Under the pieces are notes generated by a model. The model saw only the letters and a list, made by a program, of their open reading frames with translations, was not told the DNA's origin and did not search any database. From the NCBI RefSeq assembly GCF_900497805.2, contig NW_020946557.1:7843911-7907910 (forward strand): DNA of 64,000 bases, written 5' to 3'. Source of the DNA: Vombatus ursinus (taxonomy: Eukaryota; Chordata; Mammalia; Diprotodontia; Vombatidae). Of the stretch, positions 1 through 11,439 are shown piece by piece. Position numbers and translations under genes: made by a program. Numbering within the stretch: the first letter of the stretch is position 1; each line of letters starts with the position of its first letter.

Positions 1-275
1 ACTATGTCCAAAGGGCTATAAAATGTGCATACCCTTTGACCCAATTTTTTTCTTCTGTTTTGTTTTGTTTTCTCTTTCTGATGGTTTCTCCTATTAGTTC
101 TAATTCTTCCTTACAACAGTACTAATGTGAAGATATGTTTAAAAGATATGTATATGTATAGCCTGTATCAGATTGTGCACCATCTTGGGGGGGGGCGGAG
201 AGGGAAGAGGAGAAAAATTTAAAACTCAAAAGCGTATGGAAGTGATTGTTGATAAAACAAGTAAAAATGTCACAG
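1..275 (+). mobile_element. L1 3' end fragment (ORF2 C-terminus and 3' UTR)
   Basis: The first ~45 bases translate to the end of L1 ORF2 (an NYAQRAIKLCIPFDP-like block also seen in better copies elsewhere in this window). The sequence then jumps to L1 3' UTR, recognisable from the reversed copies at 29.1, 31.0 and 54.6 kb. The C-terminal ORF2 part between these blocks is missing, so this is an internally deleted copy that runs off the left edge of the window. Confidence 0.7.
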
Positions 276-600
276 AGTAAAAATTAGAAATTTGTTCAAG
301 TAAGAAGGGCCCCAAATGGTTAGTTCTTGAACCTTCAATATTGATATTCCATACCATGGAATGATCACATGAAATCTAGCCTTGACTTAGGAGGTCAAAT
401 AATGGACAATAGGCCAGATAGGAGTAAAATAATTAGACCTCCAATTCAACTTAAGTAGTTAAAGCACAATCTTAGACTATGAATGATTGATATAGGTATG
501 GTTTAAAAAAAATCAAATTTTCTCTGGCAAAATTTTTGTATTGAACATGTGCCAAGGTCTTCCTTTTTCACAATGTTTGTGTCCAAGAAGGCCTATCTAT
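276..600. other. Intergenic, nothing recognised
   Basis: AT-rich sequence without an open frame of note or a repeat I can name. Confidence 0.4.
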
Positions 601-925
601 TTGGAATTGTGTTTTGTGGTTTGGCCTTCGTTTTCGAAGAGGACCATGACATCAGGAAGATGATGACATGACTTGCTATTGACTTTGATTTGAGTGAGGC
701 TGGGCTGTGCAAAGGCACTAGCCTCACTTTCTCCTCCAGAGTCATCTGGGTCCAGTGGCCAGATATCAAACAGGATGACTGGAGATGGCCCAGGATGCAG
801 TGGGAGACTTTGGCCCTTTTAAGCCAATGTCTTTTCAGGTTCTCACTTTGAGTGAGGCAATGCCCATTCAGTGAATAGGCTTCTTTAAGAAGTGAGTCAA
901 GGGATGGCCCCTTTAATTAAAAAAA
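600..925 (+). repeat. Unnamed interspersed repeat, copy 1
   Basis: This stretch aligns by eye, in the same orientation, with 61520-61800. Shared blocks include GACATCAGG, a TGAGTGAGG-like block, CAGGATGCAGTGG followed by GAGAC/CAGAC, and a TGAGGCAA block followed by CCCATTCAGT/CCCATCCAGT. It is SINE-sized (~320 bp). It lacks the tRNA-like B box and CORE region of the MIR/MAR1 copies here. I do not recognise the family name. Confidence 0.6.
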
Positions 926-1865
926 AAAATCAAACTAGGAGGAGAAGACCTTCATGGTTGCTGGCCAAAAGAGAAACAGTTACTATTTATATTCACTCTG
1001 AGCCAGGAGGGCCCAAAAAATAACTTTGACTACGATCAAGGATCATCTATTTGGAATATTACTTATGAATATGCTATATGCTTATTCATGAATGTTTATT
1101 CATCCATATGTATGTCTAAAATACATTTGTATACTGGGTGAAATTTACAGGTCCCACAAATTATTTAATGTGAGGAGAATATACTAGAATAATTTTCCAT
1201 AATGCTTGAGACTGAACCTCTTTCATTTGGAGATATTCCTTTGATTATATGTCCCAGAAGACAAATGGTGTGTGAGCCTAAAGGGTGGTCAATGACCAGA
1301 TGAGTATTTTCATTGATAGGGTATAAATATACTACAAGGTGGGAGGCTTGAAAAGTAGAGTTTAACAGGACTAGTACATGAGTGTAAGGATACAGAAGTG
1401 GAATGACCAGTCCATGATATTCCAGAGCCAAAGTAAGAAATTACAGCTTTTCTACTATTCTGCTGCAAGAGACTCCTGGGAAAGAAACTCCAAGAGGCAA
1501 ATGACAATACACTTAACTATTTACTTCCAGGGGCATGAGTCTTCCAGCTGGCTGGGAAATCCATGAAATTAAAGGAGAATTAGACTACAGTACTCCTAGA
1601 AGCATAGGAGATTGCTCCCTTTTGTGTGAAAAAAATAGTTTACTACTTGGTTTCCTTCTTTATTATTCATTTTTCTTCATTTCTAAATTAAATGTTCTTA
1701 TTATTGGATCTATGTTTTGCTTTTGTAGCTTAGCAAGAAAGAGGAAATTGACATTAGATAGAAACTTGTACACTGAGTTGAGTAGTTGATTATCCAGATC
1801 AGATACAATGAACCTATCTGGAAATGGTGAAGGGCACTAAACTTTTTATGTTTAGCCTGTAATGT
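926..1865. other. Intergenic, no gene seen
   Basis: Short open frames on both strands (for example 1165-1431 minus and 1535-1789 plus) show no recognisable protein similarity. An A-run at ~920 may be the tail of the repeat on its left. Nothing else can be supported. Confidence 0.4.
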
Positions 1866-1869
1866 TCTC

Positions 1870-2190
1870 TCTACTCCTTTTAGTTTGTTGAATTCCTACC
1901 CATCTTTTAAGGTTTAACTTAAATGATACCAGCTGTACAAAGGATCCCTTGATGCTCTTTACAGTAATTGACCTTGTTCCCCAAGCATATTTTGTGGCAT
2001 TTTGTTTTGCACCTCTCTGATTTCATATGATAATGTATATTAATGCTATCTATATTAGTACCTTATCCCCTTAGTTGACTGAAAACTGTAAGGGCAAAAA
2101 TTACATCTGATTTAAACTTTGTCTTTTCCCCAGTATCCAGCACAGTAGTACACATCCAATGTAGTAGATGCTTAACAAATGTCTGCTGAT
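1870..2190 (+). mobile_element. LINE L2, 3' end
   Basis: The order is typical of the L2 3' end in sense orientation: a CACCTCTCTGATTT block, then ACTGxAAxxTGTAAGGGCA, then CCAGTATCCAGCACAGTAG, then a TAGATGCTTAACAAATG tail. The divergence from the recalled consensus is high, as expected for an ancient mammalian family. Confidence 0.65.
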
Positions 2191-2379
2191 TTATTTATCC
2201 AACTTTTAATTGTTATTTAAAAGTGACGTGTGAAAAGTCCACAGTTTTGCTCCTAAGAGAAAAATATTTAATATAAATCTTGATTACTATTTGATCAATA
2301 TTTAATCAACAGTTTCAAAGCAGCTTTCAAAATGACCTGAAATGAAAAAGAATTAAACAACTCAAAGTGACAGTCTGGA

Positions 2380-3240
2380 GGTTTTTCAAGGAAGTTTATG
2401 AACCACCCCTGACTAGTTAGCAGAGATAATAGTGAATCACCTTTTAGAGCAAACAGCTTCTCTCTGATTTTTTTTTTTTTGGCCAGCTTTCAGAACCTGA
2501 ATAATCATTAACAGCCACAGTAAACGGAAGTATATTTTATGAGGTGTCAAAATGCAATTATGTTACTCAATAAACTGACATAAACTTAATAAATCTTTCT
2601 TTTCATTAATTAGGCATTTTTCATTAATTAATTAACCTATATCAAGCATGCATGCAAATAAACTGGTACAGTTTTTTAGGGGAGAGAATACGCATATGTT
2701 TTTAACAAGTCAGCTGTCAACCAGATGTGTTTTTTTTATGTACATTTCTTGGCACTATACAGGGAACATTAAAAACTGGATCCTTATCAAGTTACCAGTC
2801 AAAATGTCAGAGCACTGTAAAAAGGTCTCAAACCAGTTTTTTTTTTTTTGCACGAATGGACTAATGGTAATAATCACTGTCAATCACAACTGCAAGAATG
2901 GAATCTCTCAATAATTTATTCCAGGTATGTACCCAGACTCCCGGATTGTCATTCCTCTGGACAGTACTCTTTGACAGGGAAGGACTAGTATGATGGATTT
3001 TCCCATTCTTTTTATAATATAACTTATGCTTTTCAGAATTCTTATAGATTTCCACAAAGCATTGTCTTTTGAAATCCAAAACAGGATTTTTATTCAACAG
3101 CTATTACTCACTATTAGTTGTAAGGAAGCACTGTGTCAAAATCCTCACTGTTGTATGTCTTCAGAGTCATATTATGATTTAGTTTATCCATCTTTGTCCC
3201 AAAAAGGCACCCTTTTGATGGCAGCTTTTCCCACATATTA
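2380..3240. other. Repeat-free stretch with clustered homeodomain/POU motifs
   Basis: No repeat family was recognised here. Around 2605-2660 there are closely spaced TAATTA cores and an exact octamer ATGCAAAT (2652-2659) beside a GCATGCATGC block. This composition resembles conserved non-coding enhancers, but AT-rich DNA produces such motifs by chance, so the call is tentative. Confidence 0.25.
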
Positions 3241-3838
3241 GGTCACTGATATTCAAGCTTTGGGGCTGGAGGTTGGGGGACTTCTGCTCCATGGTCTGGA
3301 GCTCAAACTCAGGTTTTAATACCCACTCCCATGTAGGATATCAGCTGACACTGTACTTCTTTATAGGGAATAGAATATCCTAGCTGCATGACATCATAGC
3401 TTCATGTGGAAGAATGATATTTTGAAAATAAACAAAGATAAGTGGGTCAAAGTTTTCCTACAGCTCCAAAACAAGGTATGAAAGAGTATAATGGAAGTGT
3501 TAAGGAGTTTTCCTATAACACTCACACACACACCCCCCTCCCCACAAGGGGTTTCATCCCACAATTGCTATGAACCCTGACTATGCTTATTTTTGAACTG
3601 CTGAAGGATTTACTGTTTTTATATAAGCCTAAGGACGTGAATGGTTCTCTTAGCCAATCACAAGATGGATCCTGCCAGTTGCCTTCATCCAAGGCCCTAT
3701 AATTCTCTCAAGTTGGTTAAGGAAACTGCTCAATTTTTTTTAAAGTTCTGGACTTAATCAACACTAATAAAATGACCATTTACATATAAATAGAAGAATG
3801 GGGAAAAAAGGATTGTACATGAAATTATAGATCTTTAT
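3240..3838. other. Intergenic, nothing recognised
   Basis: Contains a short CA-rich run near 3523. No gene or named repeat was seen. Confidence 0.35.
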
Positions 3839-3839
3839 T

Positions 3840-4105
3840 ATGTACAGCTTGCTTTTCAACTATATAATACTTTATATATACTACATATTATATATAACAT
3901 ATGTTTATATAATGCATATATAATACTTGTGTATATATAATAGCATTATATACATATATAAATGGTATTATAGACAGTGGTATAGTACTATTATATAATA
4001 ATATGCTGTTACTATGTATATATACCATTACACATACTATCTATGTTATATATGCAATACTATTATATATACATATATGTATGTATGTATATAATAAATT
4101 CAGTA
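3840..4105. repeat. AT-rich low-complexity (TATA)n tract
   Basis: About 260 bp consist almost wholly of TATA/TATG/ACATAT units with many self-complementary stretches. It is a decayed microsatellite rather than a clean array. Confidence 0.8.
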
Positions 4106-4584
4106 TATAAATTTTAAAGCTGTCCTTTTTATTTGTGATTCCTTTGAGATTAAGGAACTTTTTGCCTTGTTATGGGCTGTAGGAAAACTCTTTGACTTCC
4201 CATTTCCATGTAGAAACAATAAAATTAACAAAACAAAATGTATTAAGTGCTTACTGTGTGCAGGGCCTTCTGTTCAATGTAGGATATGACTAGATATGAC
4301 AAGAACTAGGCTATTTAAACTGGAACATGGTTATTGTTTATAATGCCTCTTAAAATTACAAACTCACCTTTATTATAGAAATGAATACTAATAAATATCT
4401 AGGTAATAACTTTCCTTAAAAGTCATCAAGTTCTGTGGATTCTTCCTTCAGGTTATCTTTCATATAAGTCCCCTTCCTTTCCCTTCCTCTCTATTACTTC
4501 ATGCTCTCACTAGCTCACACCTGGTTTATCCCAATAGCTCTAGACTAACTTTGTTCTGTTTTTATTTGGTCCAGATGGGGGATT

Positions 4585-4700
4585 TCATTGGTGCAGGAAA
4601 TTCCTCTTCCAATGCATATTGGCAACTGTTCTGCAATTTATAGTTCTCATAGTTACTGGAATTAAATACAGCACTCCAAAACTGGATCTCAATCCACTGT
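4585..4700 (-). mobile_element. MIR3-like SINE tail fragment
   Basis: The block TTCATTGGTGCAGG, then AATTCCTC, then GCAATTTATAG recurs at 28876-28950 in the same orientation, and inverted at the end of the SINE at 40125-40300. I read all as the tail of one old tRNA-derived SINE family. Confidence 0.5.
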
Positions 4701-5184
4701 ACCTCTTAATAGAGTATGATTCTTTAAAAACATCGTATTTGTCCCTTAAGAAAGAGATAGCAGATACTGGAAGAAAAGAAGCTGACATAAATGTTCATTT
4801 CAACCTCTTTGAATCCATTACCTATTGTGAGAGTTTTCAGGGATGGGCATATGTTGTATATAAAAACAACATGAACTCATGGGTAAACATTGGCCTGACA
4901 CCCTAATGTGGTGCTTCTAGGGCATTTCAGCCAGGAGAGCTTTCAGAACATAGAAGAATTATGTCCCTTCCTCCCATGAGTATATACCTAGCTACAATTC
5001 TACAAAGACAGCCATCATTATTAGCCAAAAGTCTGTTGTAGGCTTATTTATTAGCAATGCACTATAGCCAACTTTGGTCAAATATACTTTGATAGATTGG
5101 AGTATTGATAGTCCCTTGTATGTTTTGTTGAGATGTTCTCATAGTCTCTTCCTTGACACTCTTCCCTTTTCTCAAGGATTAAAA

Positions 5185-5258
5185 ACAGAGAGAGAGACAG
5201 AGAGAGAGACAGAGAGAGACAGAGACAGAAAAAGAGAAAGAGAGAGGAAGGAGCACAA
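5185..5258. repeat. (GA)n / GAGACA simple repeat
   Basis: About 75 bp of GA dinucleotides interspersed with ACAGAG and AAAGAG units. Confidence 0.9.
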
Positions 5259-5479
5259 GAGACTTCTCTTACAAAATCTTTGACCCTTGGTCCTGGCCAT
5301 TTTTAATGACTTCCAAGTTGTGTCACCTAACTCATTCCCATAAAATCACCTTTTCCCACTCCATCCACTATGGTTCAGCATATGCAGATGGTTTAAAAGC
5401 CCAACTGTACTTTATTACATTGTGAAAGAAGCTCAAGTTAGAAATTATAGATGAAATACATATCAAGAATAATTTCAGA

Positions 5480-8160
5480 GAAGAGAGAGGATATCTGGGT
5501 TGGGAGTTAGTCTCACCCCAGGCACAGGAACTTTCACCTCCAGGACAGTGTAGGGAGTTGGGTGTCTAAGCCAGGAAGATTGCTGATAAGAGACGCCAGC
5601 CCCAGCTGTGCTGCCAAGATGTGGCCCTGGGTGAGAAGGAACCAGCACACACACGTGGTCAGTGCAGAAGCAGTGGGGCTGGGATGCTGTTGGCTGTGGG
5701 CACTTACAGGAGGGCAGAGTTCTTGGTTTCTCTCCCAGGCCAGAGGGGAGGGAGAACTAAAGGAGAATCTGAGGCTTGAGACACCATCCACCATACTCCA
5801 GGGCTGGAAGTGATTATAATAACAAGTTCCTATAAATAAATTTAAAATGAGCAGGCAAAGAAGAAAGAACCCAACCATAGAAAGTTGGGAATGGGAATAG
5901 AGAAGACAGAGTCTATCTTCAGAGGAGGATATCAAAGCAAAAAAAAAAGCCTCTCATACCCCAAAGCATAATGTCAAATGGTCACCTGCATAGAATACAT
6001 AAAAGAACTTTTAAAAAAAAAAGACTTTAAAAATCAAATGAGAGAGACTGAGGAAAAATTAAAAAGAAAAATAAGAACAATCAAAGAAAAACAAGAAAGT
6101 TATGAAAAGAAAGTCAACCAACTAGAAAAGGAGATCTGGGATCTTAATGAAGAAAACGACTCCTTGAAAATTAGCATTGGATAAGGGAAAGCCAGCAACA
6201 TTATAAAAGACCAAGAAATAACAAAACAAAATATAAAGAATGAAAAAAATAGAAGAGAAAGTGAAACATCTCATAAGAAAAATGACTGATCTGGAGAACA
6301 GACACAGAAGAGAAAACATAAGAATAATTGGACTACGTGAAAGCTACAAACAAAAAAAAACTTGATACAATAATATAAGAAGTAATTACGGAAAATTGTC
6401 CTGAAGTATTAGAACAAGAGGAGAAATTAGAAATGGGAAAAATCCACCAATCACCACCTGAAAGAGATCCTACAAGGAAAACCTATAGGAATATCATAGC
6501 TAGATTCTGAAACCACTAACTCAAGGAGAAAATATTATAAGCAACAAGAAAGAAAATTTAAATATGGCAGAGCCACAATTAGAATCACACCAGACCTCGT
6601 AGTGGTGACACTTAAAGACTGCAGGTCTTGGAATACTATATATGAGAGAGCAAAAGAACTGGGGTTGTGGCCAAAAATATCATACTTTGTGAAGTTGAGC
6701 ATAATCCTGAACAACAACAACAACAAAAAAAAAGAACTTTCAATGAATTGTCAGACTTTCAGAATTTTGTTGCAAAAAGACCTGAAATCAATAGCAAATT
6801 TGACATACAAGATCCAAGAGAAATTTAAGATAAATATCAAAGAATAATTATAAGGGATTCAATATGGACAGACTTTTCACTTTTTATACTAGGAAATGTA
6901 AATTGTATGTCTAAGATTGTTATTAGTAATTGGATAGTTTGAAAGAATGATTGGGGTAGAGTTGAATATGATGTGATACTAAAAAGCAAACTGTCTAGGA
7001 AAAGATAAAAAGAATCATTTTTTACAAATGAGGTGTAAGGGGAAGAACTGACACAGAAGTAATAATTAGATGGGGGAGGAGGGCTGGTAGTTCTGGGACC
7101 CTACTCTTATTGAAAATGGGTTAAAAAGGGAACAACACACATATATCTAGAAGGGCATAAAAGTCTTCTAAATTCAGAAAGAAATAAAAGGCTTGGGATA
7201 GGGAGGGGAAGAGGATAAGAAAGGGATTTGAGGGGGAGAGGAAGAGGATAAGGGAGGGATATTTGTTGAGGGGTAGGTTAAGTAATAGGAGGGCAAGGTA
7301 GTAGGTAGAAGCAAAGTAGAGGAGTCAGCAGGGATAGAAAATAGGAGATACAAACATAAAATAAAGATCAGGAGTAGAATTTATTAGGGGAAAAAAAGCA
7401 GGGGTAGTAATCATGATCTCAGACAAAGTTAAAGCTAAAACAGATTTAATCAGAAGAGAAAAATAGGAAAACTACATTGTATGTTAGCCATATTAATCAA
7501 TATTGTCTTAGACTATTTAAAATAACTAGTTAGAATATTGCTGTGGTATAGAAAATGATGAGTTGGTAGACTTAAAAAACTAGGGAAAGACTTGGACATG
7601 TGAAGGAAGATGCTATCCACCCTTAGAGAAACATTGGACACAACAAGTATAGTATGATCTTACATAGATGCACATGAATGTCTATGTATGAGTGTGATTA
7701 TAGATAGCTAAGTATATGTATGTATGTATTTGTATACATATGTATATTGTATATGTATTATATGTAAATGTATGTGTATATATGTACATACACACACAAA
7801 CATATCCATGCTTAATTGTAGCCTTCTTGGGGGAGGGTGGGCAGAGGAAGGTGGGACAAAAGAACAAGGTAAAAAGAGCACAGCAGAGAACAAAAGAAAA
7901 CTTACAAGGAAGCAAAGAGAAAATGGACAGCCCAGAACACAATGTGAAATATTTATTATATTATAGGCTTTCTTGAAATGGAAATTTATTGTTGTATAAT
8001 TTGAATCCTCTCTTATGCTCTGCTGTATACATGGCAATGCTTTCTTTCTTTTTTTCTTTTCTATTTAAGTGTTAGTATTTAAGTTTATAATGTTTCTTTT
8101 TCTTTTCTTATTGTGTATTTAACTTTCAGTATTCAAGTTTAAAATAAATTAATAAAAAAA
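5480..8160 (+). mobile_element. HAL1-like / internally deleted L1 with 5' UTR, ORF1 and 3' UTR
   Basis: From 5480 to ~5950 the sequence is the GC-richer L1 5' UTR, matching the reverse complement of ~59.6-60.3 kb. An ORF1 relic follows (5978-6184 open, decayed to ~6850). Its coiled-coil heptads include EKKVNQLEKEIWDLNEEN, and further on are relics of the ENIRIIGL and TENCPEVL motifs. A purine-rich zone (7190-7330) leads to a short endonuclease scrap (7385-7480, ISDKVKAKT-like). The element then passes directly to a 3' UTR with a TATG microsatellite and an A-rich end. Most of ORF2 is absent. This fits a HAL1 (half-LINE) or an internally deleted L1. Confidence 0.65.
7700..7800. repeat. (TATG)n-type microsatellite
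   Basis: Alternating TATGTATG and ACACAC units within the 3' part of the HAL1-like element. Open frames predicted across it on both strands are artefacts of the repeat. Confidence 0.8.
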
Positions 8161-8392
8161 AGCAAAAGAAAAAAAGAATAATTTCACACTACTTATTTAG
8201 TTTGGCTCACATTTAGAGCTGTGGACAATTTGTTCCAAGAGCTTCCTGTTGTTACTTCCCCTTATAGGCTTTTCCTTTTTGATCCTTAGAGACTACTTTG
8301 CTTCTAAACAGGACACCCTGATTCCACCTCATAGCCAAAAGTCAAGCTTCTAGGCCAGGAGTTCTCAACCTTTTTGTATATATCGTGGACCT

Positions 8393-9060
8393 TTTTTTTT
8401 CTTAAATTTTAAAATTAATTAATTTATTTTTAGTTTTCAACATTCACTTCCACAAGCTTTTGAGTTTTACATTTTCTCTGCCTCCCTCCCTTTTCCCCTC
8501 CCCAAGATAATGTGCAATCTGATATAGGCTCTACATATATTCTTATTAAACATATTTTCACATTAGTCATGTTGTAAAGAAGAATTAGAATGAATGGGAG
8601 AAACCATGAGAAAGAAGAAACAAAATAACAGAGAGAGAGAGAGAGAGAGCAAATAGTATGCTTCGATCTGCATTCAGACTCCATAGTTCTTTCTCTGGAT
8701 GTGGATAGCATTTTCCATCATGAGTCTTTTGGAGTTATCTTAGATCCTTGTATTTCTGAGGAGAGCTAAGTCTATCAATATGTATGTGCATCATATGTAC
8801 ATACACACAAAAATATATCCGTGCTTAATTGCAGCCTTCTTGGGGGAGGGTGGGCAGAGGAAGGTGGAGAAAAAAAAAACAACAAAATAAAAAGTGCACA
8901 GAAGAGAACAAAAGAAAACTTACAAGGAAACAAAGAAAAGATGGACAGCCCAGAACACAATGTGTAGTATTCATTATATAACAGGCTTCACACAATGTAG
9001 TTGTTACTGTGTACAATGTTCTCTTGGTTCTACTCATTTCACTCAGCATCAGTTCATGTA
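8393..9060 (-). mobile_element. L1 3' end inserted in hAT remnant
   Basis: The poly-A complement at the left is followed by the marsupial L1 3' UTR in antisense, then by the end of ORF2 near 8990-9060. It matches 29.1-29.5, 31.0-31.4 and 60.4-60.8 kb. Between 8785 and 8985 the L1 is interrupted by ~190 bp that is not part of the L1 consensus but is closely similar to 7785-7975. Confidence 0.75.
8785..8985 (+). repeat. Second copy of the 7785-7975 segment
   Basis: The two copies share CATACACAC, GCTTAATTG, AGCCTTCTTGGGGGAGGGTG, GGCAGAGGAAGGTGG and GGACAGCCCAGAACACAATG in the same order and orientation, about 1 kb apart. Copy 1 sits in its natural place in the HAL1-like 3' UTR. Copy 2 lies inside an unrelated L1 3' UTR. 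Confidence 0.75.
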
Positions 9061-9299
9061 AGTTCTCATGAACCTTTTAGCAGTCTAGTGAAGCCTATGG
9101 ACCCCTTCTCAGAATATTGTTTTTAAAAGGATAAAATAAAATAGTGGAGTTACAAAGGAAACCTTTTTGTTTATATTGGAATACTGTTATCAAAATGTTT
9201 TTTTAAAAATCAAGTTTTTGGATCCTACCACTGACTTAATTTGTTACCTTGGGCAATCACTTAACATTTCTGACACAATTTCCTTTTCTGTTACATAAA

Positions 9300-9600
9300 G
9301 GGAGTCATAGATGATTTGAAAAAAGATATGGAAAGACATATGAACTGATGCAGAGTGAAGTAAGCAGAGCTAGAATAATTTATACTGTAACACTGTTATT
9401 ATAAAAATAAACAATTTTGAAGACTTTGTGAACTGATAATGAAATGAGCAAAATCTGAAGAACAATTTATTCAATAACAACACTATAGATGATGTTCAAT
9501 GACCCTTCTGCCCAGAAAATGCTATGATTTTACTGTCTATAGCAACTCTTTTGGTCTCTGGAGAATTTTTTCTTGTTTTGGCCCTAAATATTATTCAATT
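9300..9600 (+). mobile_element. Old L1 3' end remnant
   Basis: The pattern GATATGGAAAGACATATGAACTGATGCAGAGTGAAGTAAGCAGA is characteristic of the end of ORF2 in marsupial L1 (compare 58190 and 10265). It decays into 3' UTR-like sequence by ~9560. Confidence 0.6.
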
Positions 9601-9639
9601 TCTAGTTAAAACTAACTTGGCTAGTTTCATAGCTTGAAT

Positions 9640-9795
9640 AACTCTGAAAGACAACATGTTGTGTTGGGAAGTTCGGGGGATTAGAAGCCCATGGGAGAGT
9701 CACTTAACCTCTGTGGGGCTTTACTTCCTCATATGTAAAATGAAGAGTTTGAACTAGAAGACCTCCAAGGTCTCTTATAACTCTAAATCTATGAT
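9640..9795 (+). mobile_element. CORE-SINE (MIR/MAR type)
   Basis: A GTCACTTAACCTCTGTGGG B-box-side block is followed by TCCTCATATGTAAAATG. The 3' segment GAACTAGAAGACCTCCAAGGTCT ends in a CTCTAAATCTATGATG tail, as in the copies at 22.5 and 50.8 kb. Confidence 0.7.
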
Positions 9796-9954
9796 GTGAT
9801 CTACTATCAAATCAGATCTGGTGGCAAGTGCTTTGGGTTAAGAATCAGAATCTCTTGGGAAAGTCACTTCACCTCATCTGTTAAATGTAGGGGTTGGCTG
9901 GAACGACTTCTATTAACTGATGCAAAATGAAATGAGCAGAACCAGAATATTATA

Positions 9955-10150
9955 CATGCATTTGTTGTTGTTGTTCAGTCATTCAGTTGTTTCTGACTCT
10001 ACATGACCCCATAGACTTTTGTCCATGGAGTTTTTGTAGCAAAGATATTGGAGTAGCTTGCCATTTCATACTCTAGCATGTCCTCATTTTACAAATGAGG
10101 GGTTAGGTGACTTGCTCAAGGTTACTAGTGAGTAAGCTACTGAGTGTCTG
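9955..10150 (-). mobile_element. RTE-tailed SINE
   Basis: The left end TTGTTGTTGTTCAGTCATTCAGTTG is the BovB/RTE 3' terminus in antisense. It is followed by GACCCCATAGACTTTTGTCCATGG, then GCAAAGATATTGGAGTAGCTTGCCA, then a reversed tRNA-derived head. The element is thought to be mobilised by the RTE at 16.7-17.8 kb or its relatives. It lies inside an L1 3' end remnant, with L1 sequence on both sides. Confidence 0.7.
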
Positions 10151-10154
10151 AGGC

Positions 10155-10760
10155 AATCATGAAAGGCAATGCCCATCAATTGAGGAATGGCTGATAGGTT
10201 GTGGTATATGAATATGATGGAGTACTATTGTGTTGTAAGAAATGAGAAAATAGATGATTTCGAAAAGATATGGAAAAACACATGAACTAATACAATAAAG
10301 TAAGCACAGCCAGAAGAACAATTTATATTATAACATCAATATTATAAATAGAAACAATTTTGAGGACTTTTATTAACTGATAAATAATGAAATGAGCAAA
10401 ATCTGAAGAATAATTTATACAATAACAACACTATAAAAATAAATAGCTTTGAAAGCTGTAAGAACTATGATCAATACAATGAATATTCATGATTCCAGAG
10501 GATGAATGATGAAATATGCTATCCATTCCAGAGAGGTGATGGATGTTGCATGCAGAATGAGGCATATGTGTGTGTGTGTGTAATATATACACATATATAC
10601 ATTTACACAATACACATATGCATACATGTATACATATACACATATTTGCATAGAGGGATTGAAGAAATTTGTTTTTTTTGACTATGCATATCTGTTATAA
10701 GAAATTTATCTTATCTCTTCTTTTTTTCAATGAAGTGGAAGGGACAGAAAATATATTTCT
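10155..10760 (+). mobile_element. Old L1 3' end remnant
   Basis: Begins with the ORF2 C-terminal block (GGAATGGCTGATAGGTTGTGGTATATGAA, GTACTATTGTG) in sense orientation. It continues through GAACTAATACAATAAAGTAAGCA into a decayed 3' UTR that has gained a TG/TA microsatellite (10565-10650). Confidence 0.6.
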
Positions 10761-10769
10761 CTTAATTTT

Positions 10770-11430
10770 TTAATAGAGAAGGGGGAGTGTTGCAGATATG
10801 AAAAGTTGCATGTACCTTCAGATGAAGTCATTGATTATTAGGGCTTTTTTAAAACTGTATACTTTGTTACAAAAGATCTCTTAAGAAATGGGAATAATTT
10901 GTAGATATTTTGTTAAAACAAAACATCAATAAACATAAAAAAGAAAAATAAGTATGCATAGTCCAGCAAAAAAAATGGCCATCTTGACCATGTCTAAAAA
11001 AGTATGTCTTATTTTGCATTTTGAGTAGATTACATCTTGGGCAGAAGGTAGTTGGCATGTTTCACCTTGAGTCCTCTGTACTCACTTTACAACATTTTTG
11101 TCATTTTTCCAACTTCATTAAAATGAGTAATTTGTGTTGTTTTTATGTAAGTTATTGGAGTAATGCTTTTCATGCTCCATATCAATTTTGCTTTAAAATT
11201 GTAATCAATTTGCTTTCAAACTTGCTTTAAATACATCAGGAAGGGGATTTCACTCTGTCTGGGTTTTCTTAAAAATTCTCCTTTGATCTGTATATCTAGG
11301 TCATCTATGTGCCACCTTAAAAGAAAAATAACCAAGTGATTACAAATCACCCTTAAAAAAGCCAAAGGGTTATCTTGCTAATGCTAATAACTAAACCTTC
11401 TAGAAAGAGAGGAAGGAAAAAGAAAAGTGG
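10770..11430. other. Intergenic, nothing recognised
   Basis: No gene or named repeat. Short open frames at 10867-11058 (minus) and 11021-11230 (plus) lack recognisable similarity. Confidence 0.35.
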
Positions 11431-11439
11431 GGATGGAGA

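Larger units (their letters stand above)
8345..9215. mobile_element. hAT-type DNA transposon remnant, split by an L1
   Basis: The block CAGGAGTTCTCAACCTTTTT at 8358 resembles a hAT terminal repeat (the CAGGGGTTCTTAACC type). The second part, ~9065-9215, has GAAGCCTATGGACCCCTT, then AGAATATTGTTTTTAAAA, then GTTACAAAGGAAACC. That matches an old mammalian hAT non-autonomous family as I remember it (Arthur/Tip100 group, name uncertain). The intervening 8393-9060 is a minus-strand L1, so the transposon was in place first. No coding capacity is visible. Confidence 0.5.

Noticed and set aside
5534-5935. 133-aa minus-strand open frame
   Set aside because: It lies within the L1/HAL1 5' UTR, which is GC-richer and gives open frames by chance.
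7682-8037. Overlapping frames on both strands rich in Tyr/Ile/Cys/His
   Set aside because: Products of a TATG/CA microsatellite.
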